Source: DATFQE01 sp963733845 (GTDB lineage: Bacteria > Actinomycetota > Thermoleophilia > Gaiellales > Gaiellaceae). From it: a DNA stretch of 64,000 bases. The notes under the pieces were generated by a model, which made no database searches, was not told where the DNA came from, and saw nothing but the letters and a program-made list of their open reading frames with translations. Positions 42,435 to 50,328 of this stretch are shown here, in pieces; within the stretch, counting starts at the first letter, position 1; the number at the start of each line of letters is the position of its first letter. Made by a program: the position numbers and the translations under genes. The DNA is taken from positions 1 to 64,000 of the forward strand of contig CAVTEM010000010.1 in the NCBI GenBank assembly GCA_963733845.1. The letters are read 5' to 3'.

Positions 42435-42998
42435 ATGACATCCCGTTTCTCACGCATCCTGGCGGCCTTCGCCGGCGTTCTGGCGGTCTGCGGCCTGATC
42501 GCCGCCACGGCGCTCGCGCAGCCGGCGCCGCAGACGGCGCCTGGAGATCCGCTCGACCCCCGGACGACCGCTCCGGAGAGCACGCTCTACCTCGTTCTGC
42601 ACGCGGTCGGCGTCCAGAAGTACGCGTGCCAGGCGAACGGCACCTGGCTGTTCACCGACCCCGAGGCCAACCTCTACAAGGAGCCCGGCGCCAGGCAGCC
42701 GGTCGGCACGCACTTCCTGAACTTCGCCACGGGGCGCCCCGTCTGGCGGTTCCAGGACGGCAGCTCGGTCGAGGCCGCACGGACGGTCTCGGTACCGGCT
42801 CCGGCGGGCAACATTGCCTCGCTGCTCCTGCAAAAGGCTGTGACCACCCGCGGTGCGGACGGCGACCGGCTGACGAAGACCACGTGGGTGCAGCGGCTGA
42901 ACACGTCCGGCGGAGTCGCTCCCGCGACCGCGTGCACCCCGGGCGACGAGCTCGCGGTCCCCTACAGCTCCGACTACTTCTTCTGGAAAGCGCACTGA
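42435..42998 (+). CDS. Secreted DUF3455-family protein
   Basis: A 187-residue exported protein of the DUF3455 family. A signal peptide (SRILAAFAGVLAVCGLIAAT, cleavage near residue 28) is followed by the family pattern: LYLVLHAVGVQKYACQANGT, a W, a conserved GTHFLNFATGRPVWRFQDGS with the GxH...PxWxxxDGS core, then LLLQKAVTTRGADG and WVQRLNTSGGVAP. One or two disulfides are likely (C in YACQ, C in ATACTPG). Function is unknown; fungal relatives are surface proteins. AAGGAGG lies 7 bases before the ATG. It has its own terminator. Confidence 0.87.
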   Translation: MTSRFSRILAAFAGVLAVCGLIAATALAQPAPQTAPGDPLDPRTTAPESTLYLVLHAVGVQKYACQANGTWLFTDPEANLYKEPGARQPVGTHFLNFATGRPVWRFQDGSSVEAARTVSVPAPAGNIASLLLQKAVTTRGADGDRLTKTTWVQRLNTSGGVAPATACTPGDELAVPYSSDYFFWKAH

Positions 42999-43006
42999 CG
43001 GCGCAC

Positions 43007-43034
43007 AGCCGGGGCGGCTGCCGCCGCCCCGGCT
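43007..43034. terminator. Bidirectional intrinsic terminator
   Basis: An 11-bp perfect stem (AGCCGGGGCGG / CCGCCCCGGCT) with a CTGCCG loop lies between the convergent DUF3455 and histidine kinase genes. Confidence 0.75.
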
Positions 43035-43065
43035 CTCTGCCTTACTCGGGGACTCCTTTTCGCCG

Positions 43066-45702
43066 CTACGCCGCGGACGAGTTCCGCGCGGGCGCCAGCC
43101 CTCGTTCGACCCGCTCGTCGCCCGCTGGGATCTCGAAGAAGAAGGCCGACCCACGGCTATCACGAGACTCGACCCAGATCCTCCCGCCCATGCGCTCGAC
43201 CAGCTCGTTGCAGATGTACAAGCCGAGTCCGGTTCCGCCGACGCCACGGGTCATGCCGGGGTCGAGGCGGTAGAACTTGTCGAAGATCCTGGCGTGCTCT
43301 TCCGTCGGGATCCCGAGACCCTCGTCGAGGACTCGGAAGCGGGCGACGCTGTCGACGGACTCCACCCCGAGCTCGATGCGCCCTCCGTCGGGCGAGTATT
43401 TCATCGCGTTCTCCACGAGGTTCATCAGCACCTGCCGGACCTTGTCCCGGTCGGCCGCGACCGAAGGGACCGGCTCCGGCGCCTGAACGTCGAGCTCGAT
43501 CCCGGGAGGCGCGTGGATGCTGGCGGCCTCCGCGACCCGCTCGACGAGGTCGACCGCATCGAAGGCGTCCCCGGTGAAGTCGACCCGGCCGAGCTCGAGC
43601 TGGTTCGCCAGCAGGATCTCGTTGACGATGCGACCGAGGCGCTCCGATTCGTCGACGATCAGCGCGATGAAGCGCTCGCGGCCCGCTTCGTCGAGCGCGA
43701 AGTCGTGCCGCCGAAGGGTCTGCGCCGCGCCGTAGACGGCTGCTAGCGGCGTGCGCAGCTCGTGCGAGGCGGTGGCCAGGAAGTCCGCCTTGAGCTCTTC
43801 CAGCCGCCGGGCCTCGGTCAGGTCGCGGAAGGCGTACACCGTCCCCCCGAAGAATTCGACACCCGAGATCGAGATCCAGCGCTCTCCAAGCGCGGTCTCC
43901 ACGGGGAGCGTCGCGGCGGTCGCAGGCTCCTGAGCCTTGCCGACCGGTATGCGCTCCGCCAGCGTCTCCCACGCGGGGATGCTCTGCGCGGCCGGCTTGC
44001 CCACGACTGCTCCCGCGCTGAGTCCGGTGATCGCTTCGGCGGCGGGGTTCCAGAGCCGGACTACGCCGCCTCGATCGAGGAGGAACACGGCGTCGGCGAC
44101 GTAGGTCAGGACGCGTGCGGCGTCTGCGCGCTCCTGCACCTGTTCGTACAAGCGGGCGTCGTCGACCGCGAGCGCGGCGAGGATGCCAAGAGCCTGGACG
44201 AGCACGAGATCCTCGTTTGTGTAGTGGCGATTCTCCGTGCTCGTGATGAAGGTGACGGCGCCGAGCGAGCGCCCGCGGGCGAGCAGCGGCACGCAGATCC
44301 GAGCCTCCGACGCGGTCGGCCGCGCGCTCCGGACGACTTCCAGGGTCTCCTCGTCGGGCTCGGCGCCAGGGTGCGGACCCGGCGGTAGGCCGGGCTCGTA
44401 GTGCGCTGTGGCGAGCCGCGTCGCGGCGCCGTCGTCGTCGACGAGGTCGATGATGCACCAGTCCGCGAGATCGCGCACCGCCAGGTCTGCGACTTTTCGC
44501 AACGTGATGCTGTAGTCGGACGACGAGGTGATCAGCTGCCCGGCCGCGGCGAGGAAGTCGAGCTTGCGCTGCCGGGAGCGGGCGTCGGCGGCCGCGGCTT
44601 CCTCGGCCGAGCGCACACGCGCGGTCTCCGCCTCGGCGCGACGGCGCTCGCCGACGTCGAGAAAATGCCCTTGCACATAGAGGGCCACACCGTTCTCGTC
44701 CCGCACGGTGGCGGCCTCGTCGCGGACCCAGACGACGCGCCCGTCACGGGCGAGCAGTCGGTACTCGGAACGAAACGGCTCCGCCCTGTCGCGTGCCTCG
44801 GCCAGCTCGGCAAGCACGCGGTCGCGATCGTCGGGATGAAGCAGACGTTCGAACAGCTGGGGCTCTGCCAGCCAATCCTCGACCGAGTAGTCGAGCAGAC
44901 GCTCGACCTGCGGGCTGACGAAGAGCGGCGACGCCGGCTCCTCGATCGATCGGACGTACGTCACACCCGGGAGGTGCGCCGTCAGCGAGCGGTACCGCGT
45001 CTCGATCGCGCCGAGCTGCTCCGCGACGCGCAGCCGCTCCCCGACGTCGGAGGCGACGAAAACTGCCCCCGAAGCTTCGTCCGCCCCGTCGACGAGCGGC
45101 GTGAGCGAGAGCGACACGCGGAGCTCGCTGCCGTCCTTGCGGCGGTGCACGTCCGGCACGTGCTGCAGGCGCTCGCCCTTCCGAGCCGCCTCGACGAGCT
45201 CTGGCGAGTCGGTGATCACGGCCAACGGCTGACCCTGGATCTCGTCGGCGGTGTAGCCGTACATGGACTCGCCGCCGGCGCTCCAGCCGACGATGTCGCC
45301 CTGCGCGTCGACGCCGACGATCGCCTCGGTCGCCGAGGCGCGTAGGGCGCCGAGTTCCGCGTCGAGCCGCCCTTGCGCGCGCGCGCCGGCGTCCAGCCGG
45401 GCGGCCAGCCACCCCGCGGCGGCCCCGGCGGCCAGCCACGCGGGCAGGGAGACCAGGGCCGCCAACGACTCGTCGGCGACGTAGAAGAAGTGCAACACCC
45501 AGCCGACCGCCCCGACGGTCAGGCCCACCCAGAGTCCCCCGATCGCACCGGCGATCGCGGCGATCAGAACGCCGAAGGCGACGGCCGATGCCGGGTAGGG
45601 ATCATCGCGACCGCTGGCGGCCGCAACGACGGCGAGCTGAAGCCCAGCGCCGGCGAAGAACGCAACGGCGCGGCGGGCGCTGAACCAGCGGGGGAGGGTC
45701 AT
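43066..45702 (-). CDS. Orphan PAS/GAF membrane sensor histidine kinase
   Basis: An 878-residue hybrid sensor. Two or three TM helices come first (about 12-95: FFAGAGLQLAVVAAAS, VAFGVLIAAIAGAIGGLWVG). Then come PAS1 (GWSAGGESMYGYTADEIQGQ), PAS2 with a PAC end (SPQVERLLDYSVEDW, LYVQGHFLDVGERRRAEAE), and a GAF domain (LAVRDLADWCIIDLVDDD). PAS3 follows (VADAVFLLDRGGVVRLWNPA), then a classical HisKA with the phospho-His in LATASHELRTPLAAVYG, and a complete HATPase (NLVENAMKYSPDGG, DEGLGIP, GTGLGLYICNELV). No response regulator gene is adjacent, so its partner is elsewhere. The start at 45702 fits the first TM helix; no strong ribosome site is present. Confidence 0.88.
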   Translation of the reverse strand: MTLPRWFSARRAVAFFAGAGLQLAVVAAASGRDDPYPASAVAFGVLIAAIAGAIGGLWVGLTVGAVGWVLHFFYVADESLAALVSLPAWLAAGAAAGWLAARLDAGARAQGRLDAELGALRASATEAIVGVDAQGDIVGWSAGGESMYGYTADEIQGQPLAVITDSPELVEAARKGERLQHVPDVHRRKDGSELRVSLSLTPLVDGADEASGAVFVASDVGERLRVAEQLGAIETRYRSLTAHLPGVTYVRSIEEPASPLFVSPQVERLLDYSVEDWLAEPQLFERLLHPDDRDRVLAELAEARDRAEPFRSEYRLLARDGRVVWVRDEAATVRDENGVALYVQGHFLDVGERRRAEAETARVRSAEEAAAADARSRQRKLDFLAAAGQLITSSSDYSITLRKVADLAVRDLADWCIIDLVDDDGAATRLATAHYEPGLPPGPHPGAEPDEETLEVVRSARPTASEARICVPLLARGRSLGAVTFITSTENRHYTNEDLVLVQALGILAALAVDDARLYEQVQERADAARVLTYVADAVFLLDRGGVVRLWNPAAEAITGLSAGAVVGKPAAQSIPAWETLAERIPVGKAQEPATAATLPVETALGERWISISGVEFFGGTVYAFRDLTEARRLEELKADFLATASHELRTPLAAVYGAAQTLRRHDFALDEAGRERFIALIVDESERLGRIVNEILLANQLELGRVDFTGDAFDAVDLVERVAEAASIHAPPGIELDVQAPEPVPSVAADRDKVRQVLMNLVENAMKYSPDGGRIELGVESVDSVARFRVLDEGLGIPTEEHARIFDKFYRLDPGMTRGVGGTGLGLYICNELVERMGGRIWVESRDSRGSAFFFEIPAGDERVERGLAPARNSSAA

Positions 45703-45990
45703 GGAACCACGGGGACTGCCACGACGACGAGCTCGTAAGTGCAGGAGATTAGTCACTGCCCGGCGCCGTGCGTGGGCCGGAACTGTCGGCAGGTGGCTCG
45801 AGCTCGGCGCGGACATCCGCTCTGGAGATTCGCGTTCGGGGCGCAAACGTCCTTTCTTGCGACCCTGTCGAAGTCCGCTCCGGCTGCACCGGTGCCTGAC
45901 GTCTCCGAGGAATCGCTCCTGCCGGCGTAACCCGCACAGGCCGACTCGTGCAGAGCCCGCATCGGCGGCGAAGGCTAGGCTTCGGTTCTC

Positions 45991-46063
45991 GGGCGGTTAG
46001 CTCAGTTGGGAGAGCACCTGCCTTACAAGCAGGGGGTCGCGTGTTCGAGCCACGCACCGCCCA
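45991..46063 (+). tRNA. tRNA-Val (anticodon TAC), integration site
   Basis: A 73-nt cloverleaf. The acceptor GGGCGGT pairs with ACCGCCC plus A. The D arm is GCTCAGTTGGGAGAGC, the anticodon loop CTTACAA, and the T stem GCGTG/CACGC. Bases 46020-46040 (anticodon loop to variable region) are repeated at 48674-48694, marking the gene as the attachment site of the element that follows. The 3' half is probably supplied by the element. Confidence 0.95.
46020..46040 (+). repeat. att core, left copy
   Basis: The 21-bp sequence from GCCTTACAAGC to GGGGTCGC within tRNA-Val, identical to 48674-48694. Sequence identity falls off immediately on both sides, as expected for a crossover core. Confidence 0.75.
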
Positions 46064-46066
46064 AAA

Positions 46067-46090
46067 AAAAGCCCTGGTCACAGGGCTTTT
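46067..46090 (+). terminator. Terminator downstream of tRNA-Val
   Basis: A 10-bp perfect stem (AAAAGCCCTG / CAGGGCTTTT) with a GTCA loop begins 4 bases past the tRNA. The A-run and T-run make it a classical bidirectional terminator. Confidence 0.85.
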
Positions 46091-46116
46091 CGTTTACCGG
46101 GGTGTAGACGCTCTAG

Positions 46117-46141
46117 GGCGTGGTCAACATCTTGGTCAACA
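46117..46141 (+). repeat. Integrase arm-site-like repeat, left
   Basis: Contains a tandem direct repeat of TGGTCAACAT spaced by CT (46121-46142). The same 25-bp block occurs at 48543-48567 with two mismatches. Paired direct repeats near each end of an integrated element are typical of the arm-type binding sites of tyrosine integrases. Confidence 0.55.
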
Positions 46142-46259
46142 TTCCAGCGGAAGCCTCGTCTGCTCGTGCGCGGGATCGCCCTCAACGTCGGAGGCGAGTC
46201 GCCTGTTGAGGTTCTGACCGGGTGCCCATAGCGATCGACTCGTCCAGTAGAGGAAGTCG

Positions 46260-46466
46260 TCAACGCGGAGGTACGTGTACGCGGTCCCCCTCGAAGCGGG
46301 CGCGGTAGCCCTCGCTCTCGATCAGGTCAGCGAAGCGGCGGAAGTCGGGATCGTCGCGGTAGTGGTCCTCCACGATGTACCAGTGCTTCCAGTTCGGCTT
46401 GTCGGCGGTCGTCTTACTGAACGTCCACGCGGCCCTCGCGATGAACGGCCTCGGGTCCCAGGTCAT
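46260..46466 (-). CDS. Small phage-type protein of unknown function
   Basis: A 68-residue protein (MTWDPRPFIARAAWTFSKTT, then WKHWYIVEDHYRDDPDFRRF and a C-terminal GYRARFEGDRVHV) resembling small uncharacterised phage proteins built on a W-F-(A/S)-K-T pattern. Its ATG overlaps by ATGA the stop of an upstream frame that encodes WASTSYAADWREAEERNALL. That frame reads like a genuine small phage peptide but has no start codon in frame, so a one-base error near the ATG at 46567 is possible. The longer version of this ORF (to 46559) is out of character and was not used. Confidence 0.55.
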   Translation of the reverse strand: MTWDPRPFIARAAWTFSKTTADKPNWKHWYIVEDHYRDDPDFRRFADLIESEGYRARFEGDRVHVPPR

Positions 46467-46577
46467 TGCCCAATCCCTGCGTCGGCAAGCTGGCGGAGCA
46501 GGAGCGCGTTGCGCTCCTCGGCCTCGCGCCAGTCGGCGGCGTAGCTCGTGCTCGCCCATTTGGCGTCATTCCCCTCT

Positions 46578-46676
46578 CTAGTCGGTCGTGTCCAGGATGA
46601 GCTGCGTGAGGAACAGCACCCAGAACAGCGCGAGGCCGCCGAGGATGGTCAGCACAATCCAAAGCGCATTGCGCAT
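46578..46676 (-). CDS. Tiny single-TM membrane protein
   Basis: A 32-residue ORF, MRNALWIVLTILGGLALFWV followed by LFLTQLILDTTD, is almost entirely a membrane helix, a common type of small prophage protein. It lies between the terminase-like gene and the small W-rich genes on the same strand with 9 bases to the neighbour upstream, consistent with one phage-derived transcript. No strong ribosome site is visible. Confidence 0.45.
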   Translation of the reverse strand: MRNALWIVLTILGGLALFWVLFLTQLILDTTD

Positions 46677-46685
46677 CTGGCCGCA

Positions 46686-46991
46686 TCATCGCAAGGCCCA
46701 GCGTTGCGGCCAGCGGCGTTCGAGCCACCACGCCGACGCCCGCCAGTCCTGCGCGGCGGCACGGAGGAGCAGCACAACCAGCCGCGCCTCGCTCGCCGCC
46801 TCGCTCGCCTCCGGCGTCGCGGCTCGCGCCTGCTCGACCCGTGCACGCAGGCCGGGTTGGCGAAGCCAGCGGTCGAGCGTCCTGCGGGAGACGTTGACCG
46901 ACCTGGCCGCGACCTCGACCGGCACGCCAGCGGCGAGCAGGACGACGAGATCGTCCGAACGCTCCTCCGTCAGCTTCGACGGCCTCGCCAT
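46686..46991 (-). CDS. HTH protein resembling phage terminase small subunit
   Basis: A 101-residue protein starting MARPSKLTEERSDDLVVLLA. A helix-turn-helix follows at about 28-60 (GVPVEVAARSVNVSRRTLDR then WLRQPGLRARVEQARAA), the pattern of phage terminase small subunits and related DNA-binding proteins. The C-terminal region (LLLRAAAQDWRASAWWLERR, WPQRW) is the segment such proteins use for assembly and for contact with the large subunit. No large subunit is present. A packaging role would need a helper phage; a transposase-like or regulatory HTH is the alternative. Confidence 0.6.
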   Translation of the reverse strand: MARPSKLTEERSDDLVVLLAAGVPVEVAARSVNVSRRTLDRWLRQPGLRARVEQARAATPEASEAASEARLVVLLLRAAAQDWRASAWWLERRWPQRWALR

Positions 46992-47189
46992 TGCCGCAGT
47001 TTTGTCCAACCAGCGATTCCGAGCGGTTTTTTTCGCGAGCGACGTCTGCTGTCCAGCCCTCGAAGCGGGGTCGCTGGTCCTACCCCTCCCCAGACCGCCC
47101 GAGCCTCACGAGGAGGGCAAGGATTGGACGTGCTCGGGAGGTTCGAGCAGGCCGGGCCGAACACATTGGGTTCGGTTAGCGTGGGTCCG

Positions 47190-47672
47190 ATGTGGCTCGT
47201 CCTGAGCACGCCAGACGCTGAGCCACTGGTCGCCAGGTGGCGAGCCGAGCACGATGCGGTTGCCCGCTACGGCATTCCGGCCCACGTGACCGTGCGAACG
47301 CCATTCCTCCCGGCGGAGTATTGGAGTGATCCCCGGCTAACGGCGTTGAGTAAGTTCGTTCCTGTCGACGTGACCCTTGCTCGACTCGAAAACCGCCCGG
47401 GAGGGCTGGTGATCGTTGTCGAGCCGGACCACGAACTCAGAGAGATCACGGACGCGATCGGTTCGGCGTGGCCAACCCTTCCACCGCATAAGGGGAATCG
47501 GCCCGATTTCGCATACCACCTGACCGTTGTGCGCACCGAAGATGAAGACATTCGTTCCAACGCGGCCGACGAGATTTCTCCTCATCTGCCGCTCCGAGTC
47601 AGCGGAACAGAGATCTGGGCGATCGAGGGCGTCCCCGGCGAAAACCTGAAGCACGCGGTTGTCGCCAACTGA
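47190..47672 (+). CDS. 2'-5' RNA ligase family (2H phosphoesterase) protein
   Basis: A 160-residue protein of the 2H phosphoesterase superfamily, with both catalytic HxTx motifs: HVTV in GIPAHVTVRTPF and HLTV in YHLTVVRTED. Between them lie the usual strands and the VTLARLENRPGGLVIVVEPD segment. Members open 2',3'-cyclic phosphates in RNA repair or processing, or degrade 2'-5' oligonucleotides to counter defence. The substrate here is unknown. It lies inside the tRNA-Val element on the strand opposite to the terminase-like gene. A GTG at 47181 is an alternative start. Confidence 0.78.
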   Translation: MWLVLSTPDAEPLVARWRAEHDAVARYGIPAHVTVRTPFLPAEYWSDPRLTALSKFVPVDVTLARLENRPGGLVIVVEPDHELREITDAIGSAWPTLPPHKGNRPDFAYHLTVVRTEDEDIRSNAADEISPHLPLRVSGTEIWAIEGVPGENLKHAVVAN

Positions 47673-47729
47673 ACCAAGCCTTCCCAACTCACCTAAGCCG
47701 TGCGACATCCGCGCCTACCGTGTCGAAGG

Positions 47730-48057
47730 ATGACGGCACGAGCGCTCACGGTCTGCTCGGTGCCTGGCTGCCCGAACGCTCACCCCTGCCCTGGGACCCG
47801 GCCCGCAACGGTTCGTCGCGGGCGTGGCGGCGGGTGCGGCTCCAGGTGCTCCGGCGCGACAGGTTCCGCTGCTCGTGCGGGGCGCTCGCGGTCGAGGTCA
47901 TCACGTCCTGCCGCGTGAGTTGGGCGGGCGGGATGATCCGGGGAACCTGCGCTCGCTCTGCTCCGACTGCCACGGCAAGCGACACGGGCGCTCCTCGTCT
48001 CAGCGCCGCCGCTCATCGCGCGGGCCGAACTCGCGCTCCGCGCAACGCGGGCAGTAG
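47730..48057 (+). pseudogene. HNH endonuclease, broken by two frame changes
   Basis: Three frames together give one HNH nuclease. An N-terminal Cys pair (TVCSVPGCPNAHPCP) comes first, then after a shift near 47786 WDPARNGSSRAWRRVRLQVL and RDRFRCSCGALAVEV. After a missing base near 47899 comes HHVLPRELGGRDDPGNLRSL followed by CSDCHGKRHG. The last piece holds the HH...N...H catalytic core and the second CxxC. Phage HNH proteins of this kind usually sit beside terminase genes and aid packaging, consistent with the terminase-like gene nearby. As written the gene cannot yield an intact enzyme. Confidence 0.65.
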
Positions 48058-48209
48058 ACGATCGCCTCCTCCGGCTCCTCCTCGGAGTCCACGGTCATGA
48101 GCGAGCGCCAGCCCCGCTCGCCGTCGGCCTGCTCGCGCTCGCACTCCTCGTCAGCCTGCGGCACATCAAGGGGCCAGGAGTCGCCGTGGTGCCTTCTGCT
48201 CCCAGGCAT
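48000..48209 (-). CDS. Small zinc-ribbon protein
   Basis: About 69 residues, with DEECEREQADGERGWRSLMT followed by VDSEEEPEEAIVYCPRCAER. It has a first cysteine and a later CPRC that together resemble the small zinc-binding proteins common in actinobacterial phages and mobile elements (GWRSLM...YCPRCAEREFG). The C-terminus overlaps the broken HNH gene on the other strand, and its N-terminus overlaps the end of the MmcQ-like gene by 44 bases. An ATG at 48098 would give a 32-residue version. Function unknown. Confidence 0.5.
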   Translation of the reverse strand: MPGSRRHHGDSWPLDVPQADEECEREQADGERGWRSLMTVDSEEEPEEAIVYCPRCAEREFGPRDERRR

Positions 48210-48492
48210 CCGTTAGGAGTTCGCCTAGGAACTCGCGATCAACACGGGAGAGGGTGACGCCAACTGCGGCCAGTCTCTTGCCCCACCACACCTGCTCGCA
48301 CGCGCCAGGAGCGCTGTCGATCGCCGTGAGGATGCCGCCCTCGTCGAGCATCACGTTCATCCGCTCGTCGGTCCAGAGCGTTGCGAAGATCTTCCCGCCG
48401 ACGCGAAACGAGGGCCGACCGTGGTGATCCTGCTCAACCGCCTCCGGTAACGAGAGCGCAACGGCGCGGGCCTCCGCTGGCGAGACGGTCAC
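48166..48492 (-). CDS. MmcQ/YjbR family DNA-binding-like protein
   Basis: A 108-residue protein of the MmcQ/YjbR (CyaY-like fold) family: SPAEARAVALSLPEAVEQDH, GRPSFRVGGKIFATLWTDER, then a C-terminal GELLTDAWEQKAPRRLL. The typical family pattern is ALSLPG-x-E--HG-P-F-V-GK-FA. Family members are small putative DNA-binding proteins of unknown role, often carried on mobile elements. It is the last gene before the right arm repeat of the tRNA-Val element. Confidence 0.82.
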   Translation of the reverse strand: MTVSPAEARAVALSLPEAVEQDHHGRPSFRVGGKIFATLWTDERMNVMLDEGGILTAIDSAPGACEQVWWGKRLAAVGVTLSRVDREFLGELLTDAWEQKAPRRLLAP

Positions 48493-48542
48493 GGTCGCAA
48501 TTATGCGTCAGCTCCGGCGTCATTCGGGACTGGTGGCCCGGC

Positions 48543-48567
48543 GGCGTGGTCAGCATTTTGGTCAACA
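48543..48567 (+). repeat. Integrase arm-site-like repeat, right
   Basis: Matches 46117-46141 at 23 of 25 positions (GGCGTGGTCA, then GCATTTTGGTCAACA). It lies 106 bases inside the right att core. Confidence 0.55.
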
Positions 48568-48673
48568 CTTCGCCCCGTAACAGTGCGCAACGTGGCGTAA
48601 CGCACGATCCCTGATTCGGCTCAACCATGCGCGATCGGGACGCGTAGTGACGTGCCGTGACGCTACAGGCTGC

Positions 48674-48717
48674 GCCTTACAAGCAGGGGGTCGCTGGTTC
48701 GAGCCCGGCACCGCCCA
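48674..48717 (+). pseudogene. Partial tRNA-Val 3' half with right att core
   Basis: The 44 bases carry the anticodon loop to the discriminator of a tRNA-Val: the 21-bp core (48674-48694), then a T arm (GCTGGTTCGAGCCCGGC) and ACCGCCCA. The T arm differs from the intact tRNA but would still fold, so this is probably the original chromosomal 3' end displaced by integration. Confidence 0.75.
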
Positions 48718-48895
48718 TTTCGACCTGTGTAGCCAAGCGGGGAACGGCTTGGTTACGCGGGTCAGGCGGGTCAGGCAGGGCAGCCGTGGACGAATCGCGC
48801 CCCCCTTGGTGCCCCCCCGGAAATCGAGCGGGCCGACGCCCAGGCTCTCCAGAAATGCGCGTTAGTCTGCCCGCACGGAAAGCGAAGGAGGGTCG

Positions 48896-49462
48896 ATGGA
48901 GAACTTCGAGGTCAAACCCCTCACTGTGGATACTTGGGACGCGTACGCCCGTCTCGTCGAGCGGCACAACGGTGTGTTCGGCGGGTGTTGGTGCACCTGG
49001 TTCCATACCTTCGAGGCCGAGAAAACGTTCACCGCGGAGGGCAACCACGCGCTCAAGGAGCGGCTGGTCAAGGAGGATCGGGCACACGCTGCCCTGGTCT
49101 TCGACAGCGACGAGGCGGTTGCCTGGGCTCAGTACGGCCCTCCCGCGGAACTCAAGAACATCCACCACCGCAAGGAGTACGAGGAGACCCTCGACAAGCT
49201 GCCTGACTACCGGATCACGTGCATCTTCGTCGACAAGAAGTACCGACGAAAGGGCGTGACGGCGATCGCGCTCGGTGGCGCGATCGACCTGATCGCGCAG
49301 GCCGGCGGCGGAGTCGTGGAGGGGTACCCACACGACACCACCGACGGCAAGAAGGTGTCCGTCCTCTACAACGCAACACGGTCCCTGTACGAGGAGGCCG
49401 GTTTCGAGTACCTCCGCCCCAAAGGCAAGAGGAACTGTGTGATGCGCAGGAACGTGCCCTAG
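48896..49462 (+). CDS. GNAT-family N-acetyltransferase
   Basis: A 188-residue acetyltransferase. The CoA-binding motif is recognisable as ITCIFVDKKYRRKGVTAIAL (motif A, with RRKGV in place of the canonical Q/RxxGxG/A). A preceding beta-bulge strand (ALVFDSDEAVAWAQYGPPAE) and a C-terminal LYEEAGFEYLRPKG segment follow the usual fold. Members of this subgroup are annotated only as GNAT; the amine substrate is unknown. AAGGAGGG precedes the ATG at good distance. It lies just outside the right end of the tRNA-Val element and is transcribed alone. Confidence 0.85.
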   Translation: MENFEVKPLTVDTWDAYARLVERHNGVFGGCWCTWFHTFEAEKTFTAEGNHALKERLVKEDRAHAALVFDSDEAVAWAQYGPPAELKNIHHRKEYEETLDKLPDYRITCIFVDKKYRRKGVTAIALGGAIDLIAQAGGGVVEGYPHDTTDGKKVSVLYNATRSLYEEAGFEYLRPKGKRNCVMRRNVP

Positions 49463-49509
49463 CGACGATGCTCCGCGGCGAGGGGCGCGCCGCGTGTCCC
49501 TCCAGTGCC

Positions 49510-50166
49510 CTAAACGTTCCTCGCGTCCGAATCGCGATGTGTAGCGACATCCCACTCGACCACTTCGTCCAGCGGCTCCAGCGCAACATCGGCGCGAGCT
49601 CCCGCATGCACCTCGACGAGCTCGTCCCCGTCCTCGAAAGCGATCGCGACGACCCCGAGGCGAGCGCGGAAACTCGACGGCGCCGGACGCGTCCATCGCG
49701 CGAGCGGCAGCGTCGGGAGCAGTTCGTCGAGCCGCGGCCGCAACGTCGCGTCGACCCAGCCCCACCCGCCGTGCCGCGATGCAAGCGCCGTCTCGTAGAG
49801 CGCGTACTGGAGGAGGAAGCGGCCGAGTCGCTCGCCTTCGCGCTCCCAGCGCGGCGCCTCGACGTCCCACGTCCCAAAGACCGGCGGGTCTTGCTCTTCC
49901 GGCGCGACCGCGTACGCGAACACGCCCTGCTCTTCCACCGCGAAGCGCATCGGGTTCTCCGCAGGCTCGAGCGCGCCTGGCGGGAGGAGGTGAAGGTTCA
50001 CGGTGTCGTGTTTCCCGAACAGCTCGTAGAACCGGCGGAGACGTGCCGGAAGCCCCGGCGGAAGCTCGCGCGGGTCGAGCATCTTCAACTCGCCGCCATG
50101 CCACCCGCGTAAGAACGATTCGTACGTATCGGCGCTGGGCGCCCGCAGCTCGTCCTCGAAACCCAC
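49510..50166 (-). CDS. SMI1/KNR4 (SUKH)-like protein
   Basis: A 218-residue protein with a SUKH-like core: LPPGLPARLRRFYELFGKHD, then the VNLHLLPPGALEP and MRFAVEEQGVFAYAVAPEEQ segments and DPPVFGTWDVE. This matches SMI1/KNR4-type folds, which in bacteria are often immunity proteins against polymorphic toxins, though many are stand-alone. No toxin gene is adjacent. The chosen GTG at 50166 begins the globular part (VGFEDELRAPSADTYESFL); the open frame extends to 50313 with unrelated Arg-rich codons. A leaderless start is possible. Confidence 0.6.
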   Translation of the reverse strand: MGFEDELRAPSADTYESFLRGWHGGELKMLDPRELPPGLPARLRRFYELFGKHDTVNLHLLPPGALEPAENPMRFAVEEQGVFAYAVAPEEQDPPVFGTWDVEAPRWEREGERLGRFLLQYALYETALASRHGGWGWVDATLRPRLDELLPTLPLARWTRPAPSSFRARLGVVAIAFEDGDELVEVHAGARADVALEPLDEVVEWDVATHRDSDARNV

Positions 50167-50328
50167 TGCCGATTTGTTACCACGAAGAGGGCGCCGACGC
50201 TGCCCGGCTGCGCGCCGCCCGCGAGCTGGAACCGGAGGTTCCGTGGTGGCCGAAGTCTGACGACGGTTTAGGCCGCCCGCGCCTGCGACGGGACTCGAGC
50301 CCGCGCCCTGCACCTAAGGTTCGGGCCG

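Larger units (their letters stand above)
46020..48694. mobile_element. 2.65-kb integrase-less element integrated in tRNA-Val
   Basis: Bounded by a perfect 21-bp repeat of the tRNA-Val anticodon region (46020-46040 and 48674-48694). A second partial tRNA 3' half runs to 48717. Inside are an integrase-arm-like repeat near each end, a 68-residue phage-type protein, a tiny membrane protein, a terminase-small-subunit-like HTH protein, a 2'-5' RNA ligase family protein, a broken HNH gene, a zinc-ribbon protein and an MmcQ/YjbR protein. No integrase, capsid or replication gene is present. It is best read as a cryptic prophage remnant, or a satellite that uses an integrase supplied in trans. Confidence 0.7.

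Noticed and set aside
48677..50104. A 475-codon minus-strand frame across the GNAT and SUKH-like genes
   Set aside because: It is a high-GC shadow of the plus-strand GNAT gene and an out-of-frame reading of the SUKH-like gene; composition is Arg/Ala/Gly-rich and no domain is visible.
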